The notes: a model not told the origin generated them from the letters alone. A stretch of DNA of 26,574 bases from Streptomyces griseoluteus (GCA_000717735.1 JOBE01000090.1:1-26574); one strand, 5' to 3'; positions 1 through 7,944 are shown, counted from the stretch's first letter. Numbers and translations: made by a program.

Positions 1-1
1 A

Positions 2-211
2 CCCCGCCCCGCACACCAGCTCTCCACCCGGCTCCAAGGCACCCGCGAATGCACCGGCCACCACACCCAACCCATGCTCTTCCGGCCACTCACCGACGAG
101 ACCCTGTGCCCCGCATGCGCCGGAGAATTTCCCGGGGAAATCCCTGAACCAAATCCACAAACGGAATCTGTCGGAACAGCGGCAGGGCCGTCATATCGAC
201 TCAATAGCTAA
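2..211 (+). CDS. 3' end of an unknown protein with a C-terminal Cys/His cluster (partial)
   Basis: The reading frame is open from the left edge to a TAA at 209-211, giving about 69 residues of a C-terminus whose start lies outside the window. The first forty or so codons have strongly G/C-biased third positions, as expected of a real gene here. The bias fades over the last 25 codons. A possible zinc-binding pattern is visible: Cys-Thr-Gly-His-His, then about 20 residues later Leu-Cys-Pro-Ala-Cys. This resembles the small Cys/His tails of some actinobacterial DNA-associated or phage-derived proteins, but no family can be assigned. The end overlaps the converging lipoprotein gene by 4 nt. Confidence 0.5.
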   Translation, partial: PRPAHQLSTRLQGTRECTGHHTQPMLFRPLTDETLCPACAGEFPGEIPEPNPQTESVGTAAGPSYRLNS

Positions 212-909
212 ATTCCGACATTTGCGGGCGAGAACTTACCGGTTGCAGGCGCCACGCACGTATCCACGACTGTCTTTTCGCCGGCCGCCGAACCCCTGAC
301 GCAGAGACGCCCTCCCCCCTCCCTCAGATCGAGGAGGAAACCGGTGGTCGCACCCTTCGGCTTGAGGTCGTGGATGCGCTCGTCGACGTACCCGAGACCG
401 TTCAGAACCTTCCTGACCTGGCCGGGAGCGGGATCCTTCAGCTTGAGCAGCGCCTGAGTGAGGCGCTCCTCGTGCAGGCCGCTCGCGCAGAGGTCGCGCG
501 GGCTCAGTTCCGCGTCCGGTCCGGCCGTGGGCTCGGCCGGCTCGATCGGGCCGGTCGGCGGCGTTTCGCCCGGCCGGACCGGCGGCTCCGCCGCGCTACT
601 CCCGGGCACACTCGGCCGGTTAGCGGGTGCGTGGCCGGAAGGGCACGGTCCGGCGACCTCGTCCAGCATCGCGGCGAACGCCGCGTCCTGCGCGCTGCCG
701 TCCACTCCGCTCGCACTACCAGCCATGTCGCTCGCGCCGCGCCCACCACCCGCCTCGCCGGCCGAACCGCCACCGCAGGCCGTGAGCGTCACGGCGGCGA
801 GAGCCGCCGCCGCGAGGGCGAGTCGCAGGCGGCCCGGCGTGCGTGCGGACGGTCGTTCGGCCGGTCGTACGGCCGGGCTGTTCGAGGCCTGGGGGCGCGT
901 CATGCGCAC
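208..909 (-). CDS. Putative secreted lipoprotein of unknown function
   Basis: A 233-residue protein with an Arg-rich start, a hydrophobic segment at about residues 29-41 and a lipobox Leu-Thr-Ala-Cys with Cys45, so it is probably lipid-anchored on the outer face of the membrane. A low-complexity Gly/Ser/Pro linker follows (about 46-135). The C-terminal 95 residues look like a compact folded domain with Cys residues at the start and in the last third that may form disulfides. I do not recognise the family. The start could be GTG at 909 or ATG at 903; neither has a strong ribosome binding site. It is transcribed divergently from the phospholipase gene, and a TGAGTA-type palindrome lies 27 nt upstream. 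Confidence 0.75.
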   Translation of the reverse strand: MRMTRPQASNSPAVRPAERPSARTPGRLRLALAAAALAAVTLTACGGGSAGEAGGGRGASDMAGSASGVDGSAQDAAFAAMLDEVAGPCPSGHAPANRPSVPGSSAAEPPVRPGETPPTGPIEPAEPTAGPDAELSPRDLCASGLHEERLTQALLKLKDPAPGQVRKVLNGLGYVDERIHDLKPKGATTGFLLDLREGGGRLCVRGSAAGEKTVVDTCVAPATGKFSPANVGI

Positions 910-935
910 AGTCTCGACCCCAGTAGCTCACTCCG

Positions 936-955
936 CATGAGTACCCCTACTCATG
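936..955. promoter_or_regulatory. Palindrome ATGAGTA-CCCC-TACTCAT, candidate operator
   Basis: A perfect inverted repeat with 8-bp arms around CCCC, lying 27 nt upstream of the lipoprotein start in the divergent intergenic region. The same core (TGAGTA-N4-TACTCA) recurs at 14415-14436 before another small membrane gene, which favours a protein-binding site over a chance hairpin. The regulator is unknown. Confidence 0.45.
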
Positions 956-980
956 GCTATTTCGGCCACTGGCCGGAATT

Positions 981-1019
981 GAATGTAAATTACTTTCGCT
1001 AATTAAGCGAATTGCATTC
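981..1019. promoter_or_regulatory. AT-rich imperfect palindromic segment in the divergent promoter region
   Basis: This stretch is markedly A/T-richer than its surroundings. It holds the inverted repeat TTCGCT-aatta-AGCGAA at 995-1011, flanked by GAATG (981-985) and CATTC (1015-1019). It lies between the lipoprotein and phospholipase genes and may carry their promoters or an operator. Only the base composition and symmetry are seen directly. Confidence 0.35.
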
Positions 1020-1111
1020 AGCTTCTCTCAGCCTCTTGTGAACGCATCCTTGGGCGCCCTAAGGTCCGCAGCGATCGGCAAACGATCAACTCGATGCATG
1101 AGGGGGAATTC

Positions 1112-2764
1112 GTGCGCAGAACCGCTCTACCCGTCATCGCCGCGCTGTCCATGGCGCTGCTGCTCCCGCAGAACGCCACCGGCATCACGCCCGCCGCACC
1201 GCAGGCCGCCGGAGCGGAGATCGTCGACCCGCCGGCGGCCACCGGCGACTTCCAGGAAGTCGGCCCGGGTGTGTACTCGACCGACAGCAAGACCTTCGAG
1301 ATAGCCGAGAACGACGCCGGCGTCGGCGCCATCGGCCGCAGACACAGCGTCACCGCGCAGGCGGACGGCGTCGCCAGACCCCAGTCGGCCCCCGCGAGCC
1401 GCCCCGACATGGGCGTCTTCGGTCCCGGCTGGGAGGCGGAGTTCCTCGGCGGCGAGCTCAACCAGAAGCTGGAGCAGCAGGGCGACGCCATCGTCGTCAC
1501 CGACCTCAACGTCGGCGAGTCCGTGCGCTACCTGCTCAAGAGCACCCTCGACTTCCCCGACGGCGGCGGGGTGAAGAAGTACGAGACCGCCGAGGGCGAC
1601 AAGATCACCGACACCACCCGGTGGGACGCCGCCACCGGAACCCTGGTCTCCACCATGGTCGAGACCCTCAACGTGAACCTCTCCGTGGCGGACGAGGGGC
1701 AGCCCGACGGCGGCACCGAGGTCGGCGACGAGCCCGTGGCCGCCGCGAGCCTCCTGCCCACCCGTACCTGGAAGCAGGCCGCTCCCGGCGTCAACGCCTG
1801 GCGGGTCACCAGCGCGGGCAACGCGGCCTACGGCGTCTCCACCGTGGCCTACGACTCCAAGGGCCGGGTCTCCACCATCACGGAGCCGGCCGTCGGAGAG
1901 GCCCTGAAGGAGACCGTGGCGATCAGCTACGCGAGCACCACCACGGCCTCGGGGACGGCTCTCGGCGACTACGCGGGCCGCGCCAAGGAGGTCAAGGTCA
2001 CCACCGGTGCCACGACGCAGACCGTCGCCCGCTACACGTACGACGCCTCGGGCCTGCTGCGCTCGGTGACCAACCCGGTCCAGAGCAGCGTCGCGGTGGC
2101 GTCCTACGTGTACGACACCACCGGCCGCGTCTCCGACATCGTCTCGCCGGACCACGGCGACTGGGACCTGACCTACCCGGCGGCGTCGGCCTCGCCGGAC
2201 GTCCTGCCGACCGGGCCCGCCCGGCCGGCCGCGGACGCGCCGATCGAGGGCGCGACCGGCATCACCGACCCGAACGCCGTCGCTCCCCCGGCCACGGACA
2301 TCGGCCCGGGTGAGATCTCCGACCCGGAGGCCTACCCGCGCAAGTGCAGCTGGGCCCGTCACTGGCTCTACTACTGGAAGACCGGCTGCGCCGCCTGGGC
2401 CGCGCACTACGGCTGGCACAAGCCGTACTTCAAGTACACCAAGACCGGCTACCGCGTCGTGGGCATCAACTACGACGGCTGCAGCACCCCCGGCCCGAAC
2501 GTCAGCAAGCCGGGCGGCTGGAACTTCCGTCCCGCGTGCGACATGCACGACTACGGCTACGGCCTGATCGGCAACACGTACAAGGGTTACGCGTACTACC
2601 TCGACCGGCACAAGAAGGTCGCCGTGGACGACGTCTTCTACACGACGCTGCGCGACAAGGTGTGCTCGGGCTACTTCTGGAAGAGGGCCTGCCGCGCCAC
2701 CGCGTGGACCTACCGCCAGGGCGTCCGCGCGGGCAACCCGAAGAACGGTGCCAACCGCACCTGA
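1112..2764 (+). CDS. Secreted YD/Rhs-like repeat protein with C-terminal phospholipase A2 domain
   Basis: A 550-residue exported protein. GTG at 1112 is chosen because a GAGGGGGA ribosome site (1100-1107) sits just upstream and an n-h-c signal peptide follows at once; ATG at 1094 lies upstream of that site. The N-terminal half carries an Rhs-type entry motif (Phe-Gly-Pro-Gly-Trp) and three YD-like repeats near residues 247, 308 and 332. The last ~135 residues (about 412-545) match the secreted Streptomyces phospholipase A2 family, which cleaves the sn-2 ester of phospholipids with calcium. Visible are the catalytic His479-Asp480 in Cys-x-x-His-Asp-Tyr-Gly-Tyr, a probable second catalytic Asp506, a calcium-site Asp455, and paired Cys residues for two disulfides. 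Known Streptomyces enzymes are about 120 residues long without repeats, so this one is a longer multidomain form. A strong hairpin follows, and no partner or immunity gene is apparent. Confidence 0.82.
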   Translation: MRRTALPVIAALSMALLLPQNATGITPAAPQAAGAEIVDPPAATGDFQEVGPGVYSTDSKTFEIAENDAGVGAIGRRHSVTAQADGVARPQSAPASRPDMGVFGPGWEAEFLGGELNQKLEQQGDAIVVTDLNVGESVRYLLKSTLDFPDGGGVKKYETAEGDKITDTTRWDAATGTLVSTMVETLNVNLSVADEGQPDGGTEVGDEPVAAASLLPTRTWKQAAPGVNAWRVTSAGNAAYGVSTVAYDSKGRVSTITEPAVGEALKETVAISYASTTTASGTALGDYAGRAKEVKVTTGATTQTVARYTYDASGLLRSVTNPVQSSVAVASYVYDTTGRVSDIVSPDHGDWDLTYPAASASPDVLPTGPARPAADAPIEGATGITDPNAVAPPATDIGPGEISDPEAYPRKCSWARHWLYYWKTGCAAWAAHYGWHKPYFKYTKTGYRVVGINYDGCSTPGPNVSKPGGWNFRPACDMHDYGYGLIGNTYKGYAYYLDRHKKVAVDDVFYTTLRDKVCSGYFWKRACRATAWTYRQGVRAGNPKNGANRT

Positions 2765-2805
2765 TCGACGGCTCGACCCGCTGACGGAGCATGCCCCGGG
2801 GCGTC

Positions 2806-2842
2806 AAGGGCCGGGGGGCGAACCCATCGCCGCCCGGCCCTT
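2806..2842 (+). terminator. Hairpin terminator after the phospholipase gene
   Basis: A 16-bp stem (2806-2821 with 2827-2842, one mismatch) around a 5-nt loop, 42 nt after the phospholipase stop codon. There is no clear U tract, as is usual in Streptomyces. It separates this gene from the protease gene. Confidence 0.7.
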
Positions 2843-2988
2843 TCCCCTCCGCGCGCCGCGCCCCGCGCGCCGCGTCCGGCTCTCCGTCCTCCCCTTTTCG
2901 CGCCTGTGCGCTGCCACCGTCTCCACGGGCTGAGCCATGCCCTCGTTCCCACGGGCTGGGCGACGTCCTCTTTCTCTCCGAGGCAACT

Positions 2989-5766
2989 GTGAAGAAGAAG
3001 ATATGGGCCACGGTCATCACCGCGATGACGACCGTGTCGCTCGGCGCGATACCGGCCCAGGCCGCCGCGCCGCTGAGTACCTCCACGACGGTCGACGCGG
3101 CCGACGGGATCGTCGACCCGCCCCTGTACGACGCCACCGCCGCCGGCGGCACCGTCCGCGTCAACGTGGTCACCGAGAACCGCACGGACATCCCCGACGC
3201 GGCGACCGCGGGTGAGACGAAGCAGTCCTTCTCGACCCTGCCCGTGGTCACCCTCAAGGTCGACCGCGCCGGCCTCGACGCCCTGGCCGCCAAGCCGGGC
3301 GTGGTCAGCGTCACCGAGGACACGCCGGTGCCGCCGTCCCTGGACGGGAGCATCCCCCTGATCGGCGGTGACAAGGCCATCGCCGCGGGCAAGACCGGCG
3401 CGGGCAGCACGATCGCCATCCTGGACACGGGCGTCGCCACCCAGCACCCGTTCCTGAAGGGCCGCGTCAAGGCCGAGGCGTGCTTCTCCCCGAGCGACCC
3501 GGACCTCGGCGCCTCCAGCCTGTGCCCCAACGGGACCGACCGGCAGGAAGGCATCGGAACCGCCGACTCCGAGGCGGGGGCGTGCGCGACCGCGTCCGGT
3601 TGCGACCACGGCACCCACGTGGCCGGTATCGCCGCGGGCAACGGCGCCGGCCTCACCGGAGCCCCGGCCCGCGGTGTGGCCCCCGGCGCCGACCTCGTCG
3701 CCATCCAGGTCTTCAGCAGGTTCGACTCGGACGACTACTGCGGTGGCTCCGCCCCGTGCGTCCTCAGCTTCACCAGCGCCCAACTCGCGGGTCTGGAGAA
3801 GGTGCTGCAGCTGCGTCAGGCCGGCACGCCGGTCATCGCGGCGAACCTCAGCCTGGGCGGCGGCCGTTACTCCAGCGCCTGCACCACCGACCCCCGCAAG
3901 CTGGCCATCGACAATCTGCTCGCCGCCGGCGTCGCCACCGTGGTCGCGGCCGGCAACAACGGGTACACCGACGCGGTCAGCGCCCCCGGCTGCGTCTCCT
4001 CCGCCGTCACCGTCGGCTCCACCACCCCGGACGACGAGCTGTCCGCTTTCACCAACCGGGGTCCGCTGCTCGACCTGTTCGCGCCCGGCACCAGCATCGT
4101 CTCCTCCGTCACCGGCGGCGCGTACGCCCCCAAGAACGGCACCTCCATGGCCGCACCGCACGTGGCCGGCGCCTTCGCGGTCCTGCGGCAGGCGTTCCCC
4201 ACCAAGACCGTCACTGAACTCCAGGCTCTGCTGAAGTCCAGCGGCAGGCCCATCGGCTACACGGGCGCCACCACCCCGCGCATCGACCTCGGCCAGGCGC
4301 TCGCCCCCAAGAAGACCGGCATCGTCGACTTCAACGGTGACGGCGTCGAGGACATCGCCATCGCCGACCCGGCGGCCACGGTCGGCGGCGACACGACAGC
4401 CGGTACGGTCTGGGTCACGTACGGCGGCGGCAAGGGCACCGCCGGGATCCACCAGGACCTCGACTGGGTGCCGGGCGGCGCCGAGCAGAGCGACTGGTTC
4501 GGCGAGGAACTCGCCACCGTCGACTACAACAAGGACGGCTACACCGACCTGGTCGTCGGAACTCCCTCGGAGGACGTGGGCTCCGCCGTCGACGCGGGCT
4601 TCGTCGACATCCTGTACGGCGCCGCCGGCGGTCTGGGCACCGGCACCAAGAAGAACACGCACTTCGAACAGGGCCAGGGCACGGGCGCGATCGCCGGTTC
4701 GGCCGCCGAGGCGGGCGACCGCATGGGCCACGCGATCGCGGCCGGCACCACCAGGGCGGGCGTCCCGTACCTGCTGATCGGCAACCCCGGTGAAGCCCTC
4801 GGCACCCACACCGGCGCCGGCAGCGCCTTCTACGTGCACGGCAGCACCAGCGTCACCATCCACCAGGACAGCGCGGGCGTCCCGGGCAGCGTGGAGAAGG
4901 ACGACAAGTTCGGCTTCAGCGTGACCGGCGACTCCAACTTCCTCGCCATCGGCTCTCCCGGTGAGGCCATCGGCACCGACGCGAAGTCCGGCGGTGTGGC
5001 GCTCTTCAACCCCAACAAGCTCGACTCCGAGGGCAAGCCCACCCCGCTGGCGGGCCTCGACCAGGACAACCCGGCGATCTCCGGCGGCGCCGAGCCCGGT
5101 GACGAGTTCGGCTTCGCGGTGGCCATCGCCCCGTACCGCGCGTCGACCGCAGCCACCGCGTCCGAGTCGATCCTCGCGATCGGTTCACCCGGTGAGGGCG
5201 TGGTCGTGGACGGCGTGAACCGCCTCAACGCAGGCCGGGTCGTCCAGATCCGGATCAAGCCCGACGGTACGTGGAGCTACCTGCGCGAGCTCAAGCAGGG
5301 CACCGCGGACGACACGGTCTCCGGCACCTCCGAGACCGGTGACCGGATGGGCGAGACCCTGGCCGCCGTCAACACCGCCCCGGACGCCGTGAGCACCTCC
5401 GCGTCCATGCGGCTCGCCGTCGGCACGCCCGGCGAGGCCATCGGTACGGTCGCCCAGGCGGGCGCGGTCCACACCTTCTCGCTCGCCGGTTCGGCCGGGA
5501 CCAACGACCGCTGGATCGAGGCGGGCGACGGCGACGGGATTCCCGGCACCCCGGGCACGAAGCAGTACCTGGGCAAGAGCCTTTCCTTCACCGCCACGCG
5601 CCTGTACGTCGGGATGGCGTACGGCCCGAACGCCGGCGGCGCGCTGTACGCCCTGCCGATGTCCAACGTCACCGTCGGCGGAACGGTCGCCCCGGTGACC
5701 GCGTACAAGCCGGGGACGGGTGGGGTGCCCTCGGGCGGCGTCCGCTTCGGGTACGCCTCCCGGTAG
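2989..5766 (+). CDS. Secreted subtilisin-like (S8) serine protease with FG-GAP beta-propeller
   Basis: A 925-residue exported protease. GTG at 2989 is chosen because GAGG (2980-2983) precedes it and a Lys-Lys-Lys signal peptide ending in Ala-Gln-Ala follows; earlier in-frame ATGs would put non-coding-like sequence in front. Residues about 40-115 form an inhibitor-I9-like propeptide. The S8 domain (about 125-440) has all three catalytic residues: Asp146 in Ile-Leu-Asp-Thr-Gly, His207 in His-Gly-Thr-His-Val-Ala-Gly and Ser386 in Gly-Thr-Ser-Met-Ala-Ala-Pro. From about residue 445 there are seven FG-GAP/integrin-alpha-like repeats. The first two carry calcium-binding Asp-x-Asn-x-Asp-Gly loops, and later ones share a Gly-x-Pro-Gly-Glu-Ala/Gly-Ile/Val signature. 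These probably form a seven-bladed propeller for substrate or surface binding. It may act with the upstream phospholipase as a secreted degradative set, but a terminator separates them. Confidence 0.9.
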   Translation: MKKKIWATVITAMTTVSLGAIPAQAAAPLSTSTTVDAADGIVDPPLYDATAAGGTVRVNVVTENRTDIPDAATAGETKQSFSTLPVVTLKVDRAGLDALAAKPGVVSVTEDTPVPPSLDGSIPLIGGDKAIAAGKTGAGSTIAILDTGVATQHPFLKGRVKAEACFSPSDPDLGASSLCPNGTDRQEGIGTADSEAGACATASGCDHGTHVAGIAAGNGAGLTGAPARGVAPGADLVAIQVFSRFDSDDYCGGSAPCVLSFTSAQLAGLEKVLQLRQAGTPVIAANLSLGGGRYSSACTTDPRKLAIDNLLAAGVATVVAAGNNGYTDAVSAPGCVSSAVTVGSTTPDDELSAFTNRGPLLDLFAPGTSIVSSVTGGAYAPKNGTSMAAPHVAGAFAVLRQAFPTKTVTELQALLKSSGRPIGYTGATTPRIDLGQALAPKKTGIVDFNGDGVEDIAIADPAATVGGDTTAGTVWVTYGGGKGTAGIHQDLDWVPGGAEQSDWFGEELATVDYNKDGYTDLVVGTPSEDVGSAVDAGFVDILYGAAGGLGTGTKKNTHFEQGQGTGAIAGSAAEAGDRMGHAIAAGTTRAGVPYLLIGNPGEALGTHTGAGSAFYVHGSTSVTIHQDSAGVPGSVEKDDKFGFSVTGDSNFLAIGSPGEAIGTDAKSGGVALFNPNKLDSEGKPTPLAGLDQDNPAISGGAEPGDEFGFAVAIAPYRASTAATASESILAIGSPGEGVVVDGVNRLNAGRVVQIRIKPDGTWSYLRELKQGTADDTVSGTSETGDRMGETLAAVNTAPDAVSTSASMRLAVGTPGEAIGTVAQAGAVHTFSLAGSAGTNDRWIEAGDGDGIPGTPGTKQYLGKSLSFTATRLYVGMAYGPNAGGALYALPMSNVTVGGTVAPVTAYKPGTGGVPSGGVRFGYASR

Positions 5767-5799
5767 CCGAACGGCCGGAGGAACCCCGCGCTCCTGATG

Positions 5800-5845
5800 G
5801 AGAGAGCCCCTCGAAGACCCCACCCGGTCTTCGGGGGGCTCTCTC
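5800..5845. terminator. Bidirectional terminator between the protease and GGDEF genes
   Basis: A 20-bp stem (5800-5819 with 5826-5845, one G-U-type mismatch) around the loop CCACCC. It lies between two converging genes whose stops are at 5766 and 5847, so it can serve both. Confidence 0.85.
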
Positions 5846-5846
5846 A

Positions 5847-6980
5847 TCACGGATGGTCCGGCGGCTCCACCGGCGGCGCGTCCCTGAAGCGGCGGCGGTC
5901 GCGGGCGCCGGGGGGCGCGTCGGCGAGGCGGACGACCGTGCCGTCCCGGCCCGCCACCACCGGCTTCGCCGAGCGGGCCGCCTTGGCCTGGTACTGGGCC
6001 GCGTCGGCGAGCCGGAAGAGGCGGCGCGCCGACTTCAGGGGGCCGATGGGGTCGCCGGTGGACGCCACTCCGCAGGCGACGCCCTCGCCGAGTTCCAGTT
6101 CCGCGGCCCGTACGCAGAGCTCCTCGGCGACCGCGACCACCTCGTCCGCCGTCGGGCCGACCGTCAGGAGGCAGAACTCGTCACCGCCGAGGCGGGCCGC
6201 GAGTGCGCCGGGGAGTCTGGCGCCGCACCGGGAGAGGACGGAGCCGAAGCGTTCGAGGAGCCGGTCGCCGACGGCGTGGCCGTGGGTGTCGTTGACGCGC
6301 TTGAGGCCGTTGAGGTCGCAGACCAGCAGGCTGACGACGGAGCCGTCCACGCGGTAGCGCTCGATGGCCTCGTCGAGGCGGGTGTCGACGGCCCGGCGGT
6401 TGGCGAGCCCGGTCAGGGGGTCGGTGAAGGCGAGTTTGCGTACCTCCTCCAGGCGTTCGGCCTGGGCGATGCCCGCCGCGACGACCGCCGCGAGCACGGT
6501 CGCGAAGTCGGCGTCCGCGCGGGTGAAAGGTTTCGTCTGGGGCGGCCTCGCCACGTACAGCTCGCCCCACGCCCGCCCGTGCAGCACGATCGGCGCCACC
6601 ACGCAGCAGCCGCGCCCGCGCCGTCGCAGGCCGGTCACCCGGCCCGTCGACACCGGGTCGCCCGCGGTCTCCACCCAGGCGTCCGGCTCGCCGCCGCCCG
6701 CCCACTGCTCGTGCAGGAACTCGGTGATCTCGGGGAACTGGTGCACGGGATACGTCTCCGAGTCCGGGAACTCCTCCTCGCCCGGGGCCCGCTCCCCGGC
6801 GTTCACCAGGACCTTGAGGCGGCCGTGGTCCCGCTGCCAGACCGACAGGGCGGCGAAGCTTCCGTCGAGCCCGTCGCAGGACCCGAGCGCCGCCGCCCGC
6901 CAGAACTCGCGTGGAGTGTGCGCCGCCGCCATCCCCTGCGCCAGCGCCACTACGGCTCGCAGCCGCCCGTCCTCACCCAT
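5847..6980 (-). CDS. GAF-GGDEF protein, probable diguanylate cyclase
   Basis: A 377-residue cytoplasmic protein predicted to make cyclic di-GMP from two GTP. Residues about 20-175 form a GAF-like sensory domain. A short linker leads into the GGDEF domain (about 185-345), with the family entry motif Phe-Thr-Asp-Pro-Leu-Thr-Gly-Leu-Ala-Asn-Arg-Arg and an intact Gly-Gly-Asp-Glu-Phe at 265-269. The RxxD inhibitory site normally just before GGDEF is absent, so product inhibition by the usual route is unlikely. The tail after about 345 is Pro/Arg-rich. The GAF-GGDEF layout and the position beside cya fit the Streptomyces CdgE class, but I do not assign the symbol. The start has GGAGG only one base upstream of the ATG, an unusually tight spacing, so a start a few codons downstream is possible. 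Confidence 0.9.
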   Translation of the reverse strand: MGEDGRLRAVVALAQGMAAAHTPREFWRAAALGSCDGLDGSFAALSVWQRDHGRLKVLVNAGERAPGEEEFPDSETYPVHQFPEITEFLHEQWAGGGEPDAWVETAGDPVSTGRVTGLRRRGRGCCVVAPIVLHGRAWGELYVARPPQTKPFTRADADFATVLAAVVAAGIAQAERLEEVRKLAFTDPLTGLANRRAVDTRLDEAIERYRVDGSVVSLLVCDLNGLKRVNDTHGHAVGDRLLERFGSVLSRCGARLPGALAARLGGDEFCLLTVGPTADEVVAVAEELCVRAAELELGEGVACGVASTGDPIGPLKSARRLFRLADAAQYQAKAARSAKPVVAGRDGTVVRLADAPPGARDRRRFRDAPPVEPPDHP

Positions 6981-7072
6981 TCCTCCAGCTTAGGGAGGTT
7001 TGACCCGTTTTCCCTTTCGAGACGTCACCGTAAGTGACATTTAGTGCAAAATGGGAAAATTGAGTCACTGGA

Positions 7073-7879
7073 TCACTCGCCCGGCCAGTTCGGCTTCCGC
7101 TTCTCGTTGAAGGCCGCCACGCCCTCCGCCCGGTCCCCCGAGAAGGCCACCGAACGCCAGGCCGCGTCCTCGACCTCGAGGCCCGCCCGCAGGTCGAGGC
7201 CCTGGCCGAGCCGCATGGCCTTCTTCGCCGCGCGCAGCCCGACCGGCGAGTTGACCGCGATCCTCCCGGCGAGTTCCAGGGCGGCGGTCCGCGCGTCGTC
7301 CTCGAGCAGGTCGACGAGGCCGAGGTCGCGGGCCTCCGCGGCCTCCACCCGGCGGGCCGTGAAGACCAGCTCGGCAGCGCGCGCCGCGCCCACCCGGCGC
7401 GGGAGCAGCTGCGTACCGCCGCCGCCGGGGATGACGCCCACGGAGACCTCGGGGAGGCCGACCACGGCGGTCGCGTCGGCCACGATCACGTCGCAGGCGA
7501 GCGCCAGCTCGAAGCCCCCGCCGAGGGCGAAGCCGTGCACGGCGGCGACGGTCGGCATCGGCAGCTCCAGGACGCCGGTGTAGGCGGCGCGGGCGGTCGG
7601 CCGCTGGCGGACCAGCTCGGCGTCCGTGAAGGAGTTGCGCTCCTTGAGGTCGGCGCCGACGCAGAAGGCCCGGTCGTTCGAGGAGGTGAGGACGGTGACG
7701 CGGACGGCCGGGTCGGCGGCGAGGGCCGCGCAGGCCGCGCCGAGGGAGCGGGCCATCTCGGAGGAGACCGCGTTCATCGCCTTGGGGCGGTCGAGGACCA
7801 GTTCGGCGACGTGGCCCTCGCCCTCGCCGGCCCCGCCCTTCCGTACCACCACGAACTCACCGAAGCGCTGCTCGGACAT
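7073..7879 (-). CDS. Enoyl-CoA hydratase/isomerase (crotonase) family protein
   Basis: A 268-residue cytoplasmic crotonase-fold enzyme, usual length for the family. The oxyanion-hole segment Cys-Val-Gly-Ala-Asp-Leu-Lys-Glu is at about 73-80. The two acid residues of true hydratases are both present: Glu124 in Gly-Gly-Phe-Glu-Leu-Ala and Glu144 in Leu-Pro-Glu-Val-Ser-Val-Gly, spaced by 20 as in the classic enzyme. It therefore most likely adds water to trans-2-enoyl-CoA esters in beta-oxidation or related acyl-CoA breakdown; its substrate is not evident. GGGAGGG lies about 9 nt upstream of the ATG. A perfect 26-nt palindrome lies 27 nt upstream, so the gene may have its own repressor. Confidence 0.9.
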   Translation of the reverse strand: MSEQRFGEFVVVRKGGAGEGEGHVAELVLDRPKAMNAVSSEMARSLGAACAALAADPAVRVTVLTSSNDRAFCVGADLKERNSFTDAELVRQRPTARAAYTGVLELPMPTVAAVHGFALGGGFELALACDVIVADATAVVGLPEVSVGVIPGGGGTQLLPRRVGAARAAELVFTARRVEAAEARDLGLVDLLEDDARTAALELAGRIAVNSPVGLRAAKKAMRLGQGLDLRAGLEVEDAAWRSVAFSGDRAEGVAAFNEKRKPNWPGE

Positions 7880-7905
7880 GACCGCACACCCTCCCGACCA
7901 AGACC

Positions 7906-7931
7906 CACCTGTTAACGGCTGTTAACAGGTG
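7906..7931. promoter_or_regulatory. Perfect palindrome CACCTGTTAAC-N4-GTTAACAGGTG
   Basis: Two perfect 11-bp arms around GGCT, between the stop of cya (7945) and the start of the enoyl-CoA hydratase gene (7879), both on the minus strand. It could be an operator of TetR or GntR type for the hydratase gene. It could also work as a stem-loop ending cya transcription, although no U tract follows. The TTAAC core is unusually AT-rich for this DNA, which favours an operator. Confidence 0.5.
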
Positions 7932-7944
7932 CTCGTCGGAGATC

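Noticed and set aside
1127..2611. Long minus-strand frame opposite the phospholipase gene
   Set aside because: It mirrors the real gene: composition is Val/Gly/Arg/Ala-rich, no domain is recognisable, and the plus strand has a signal peptide and catalytic motifs.
2923..2958. CCACGGGCTG repeated twice before the protease gene
   Set aside because: Two 10-nt copies 26 nt apart in GC-rich DNA are not distinctive enough to call a site.
2710..4863. 717-codon minus-strand frame opposite the protease
   Set aside because: It is a GC-rich antisense shadow without motifs; the plus strand encodes a full subtilisin with its triad.
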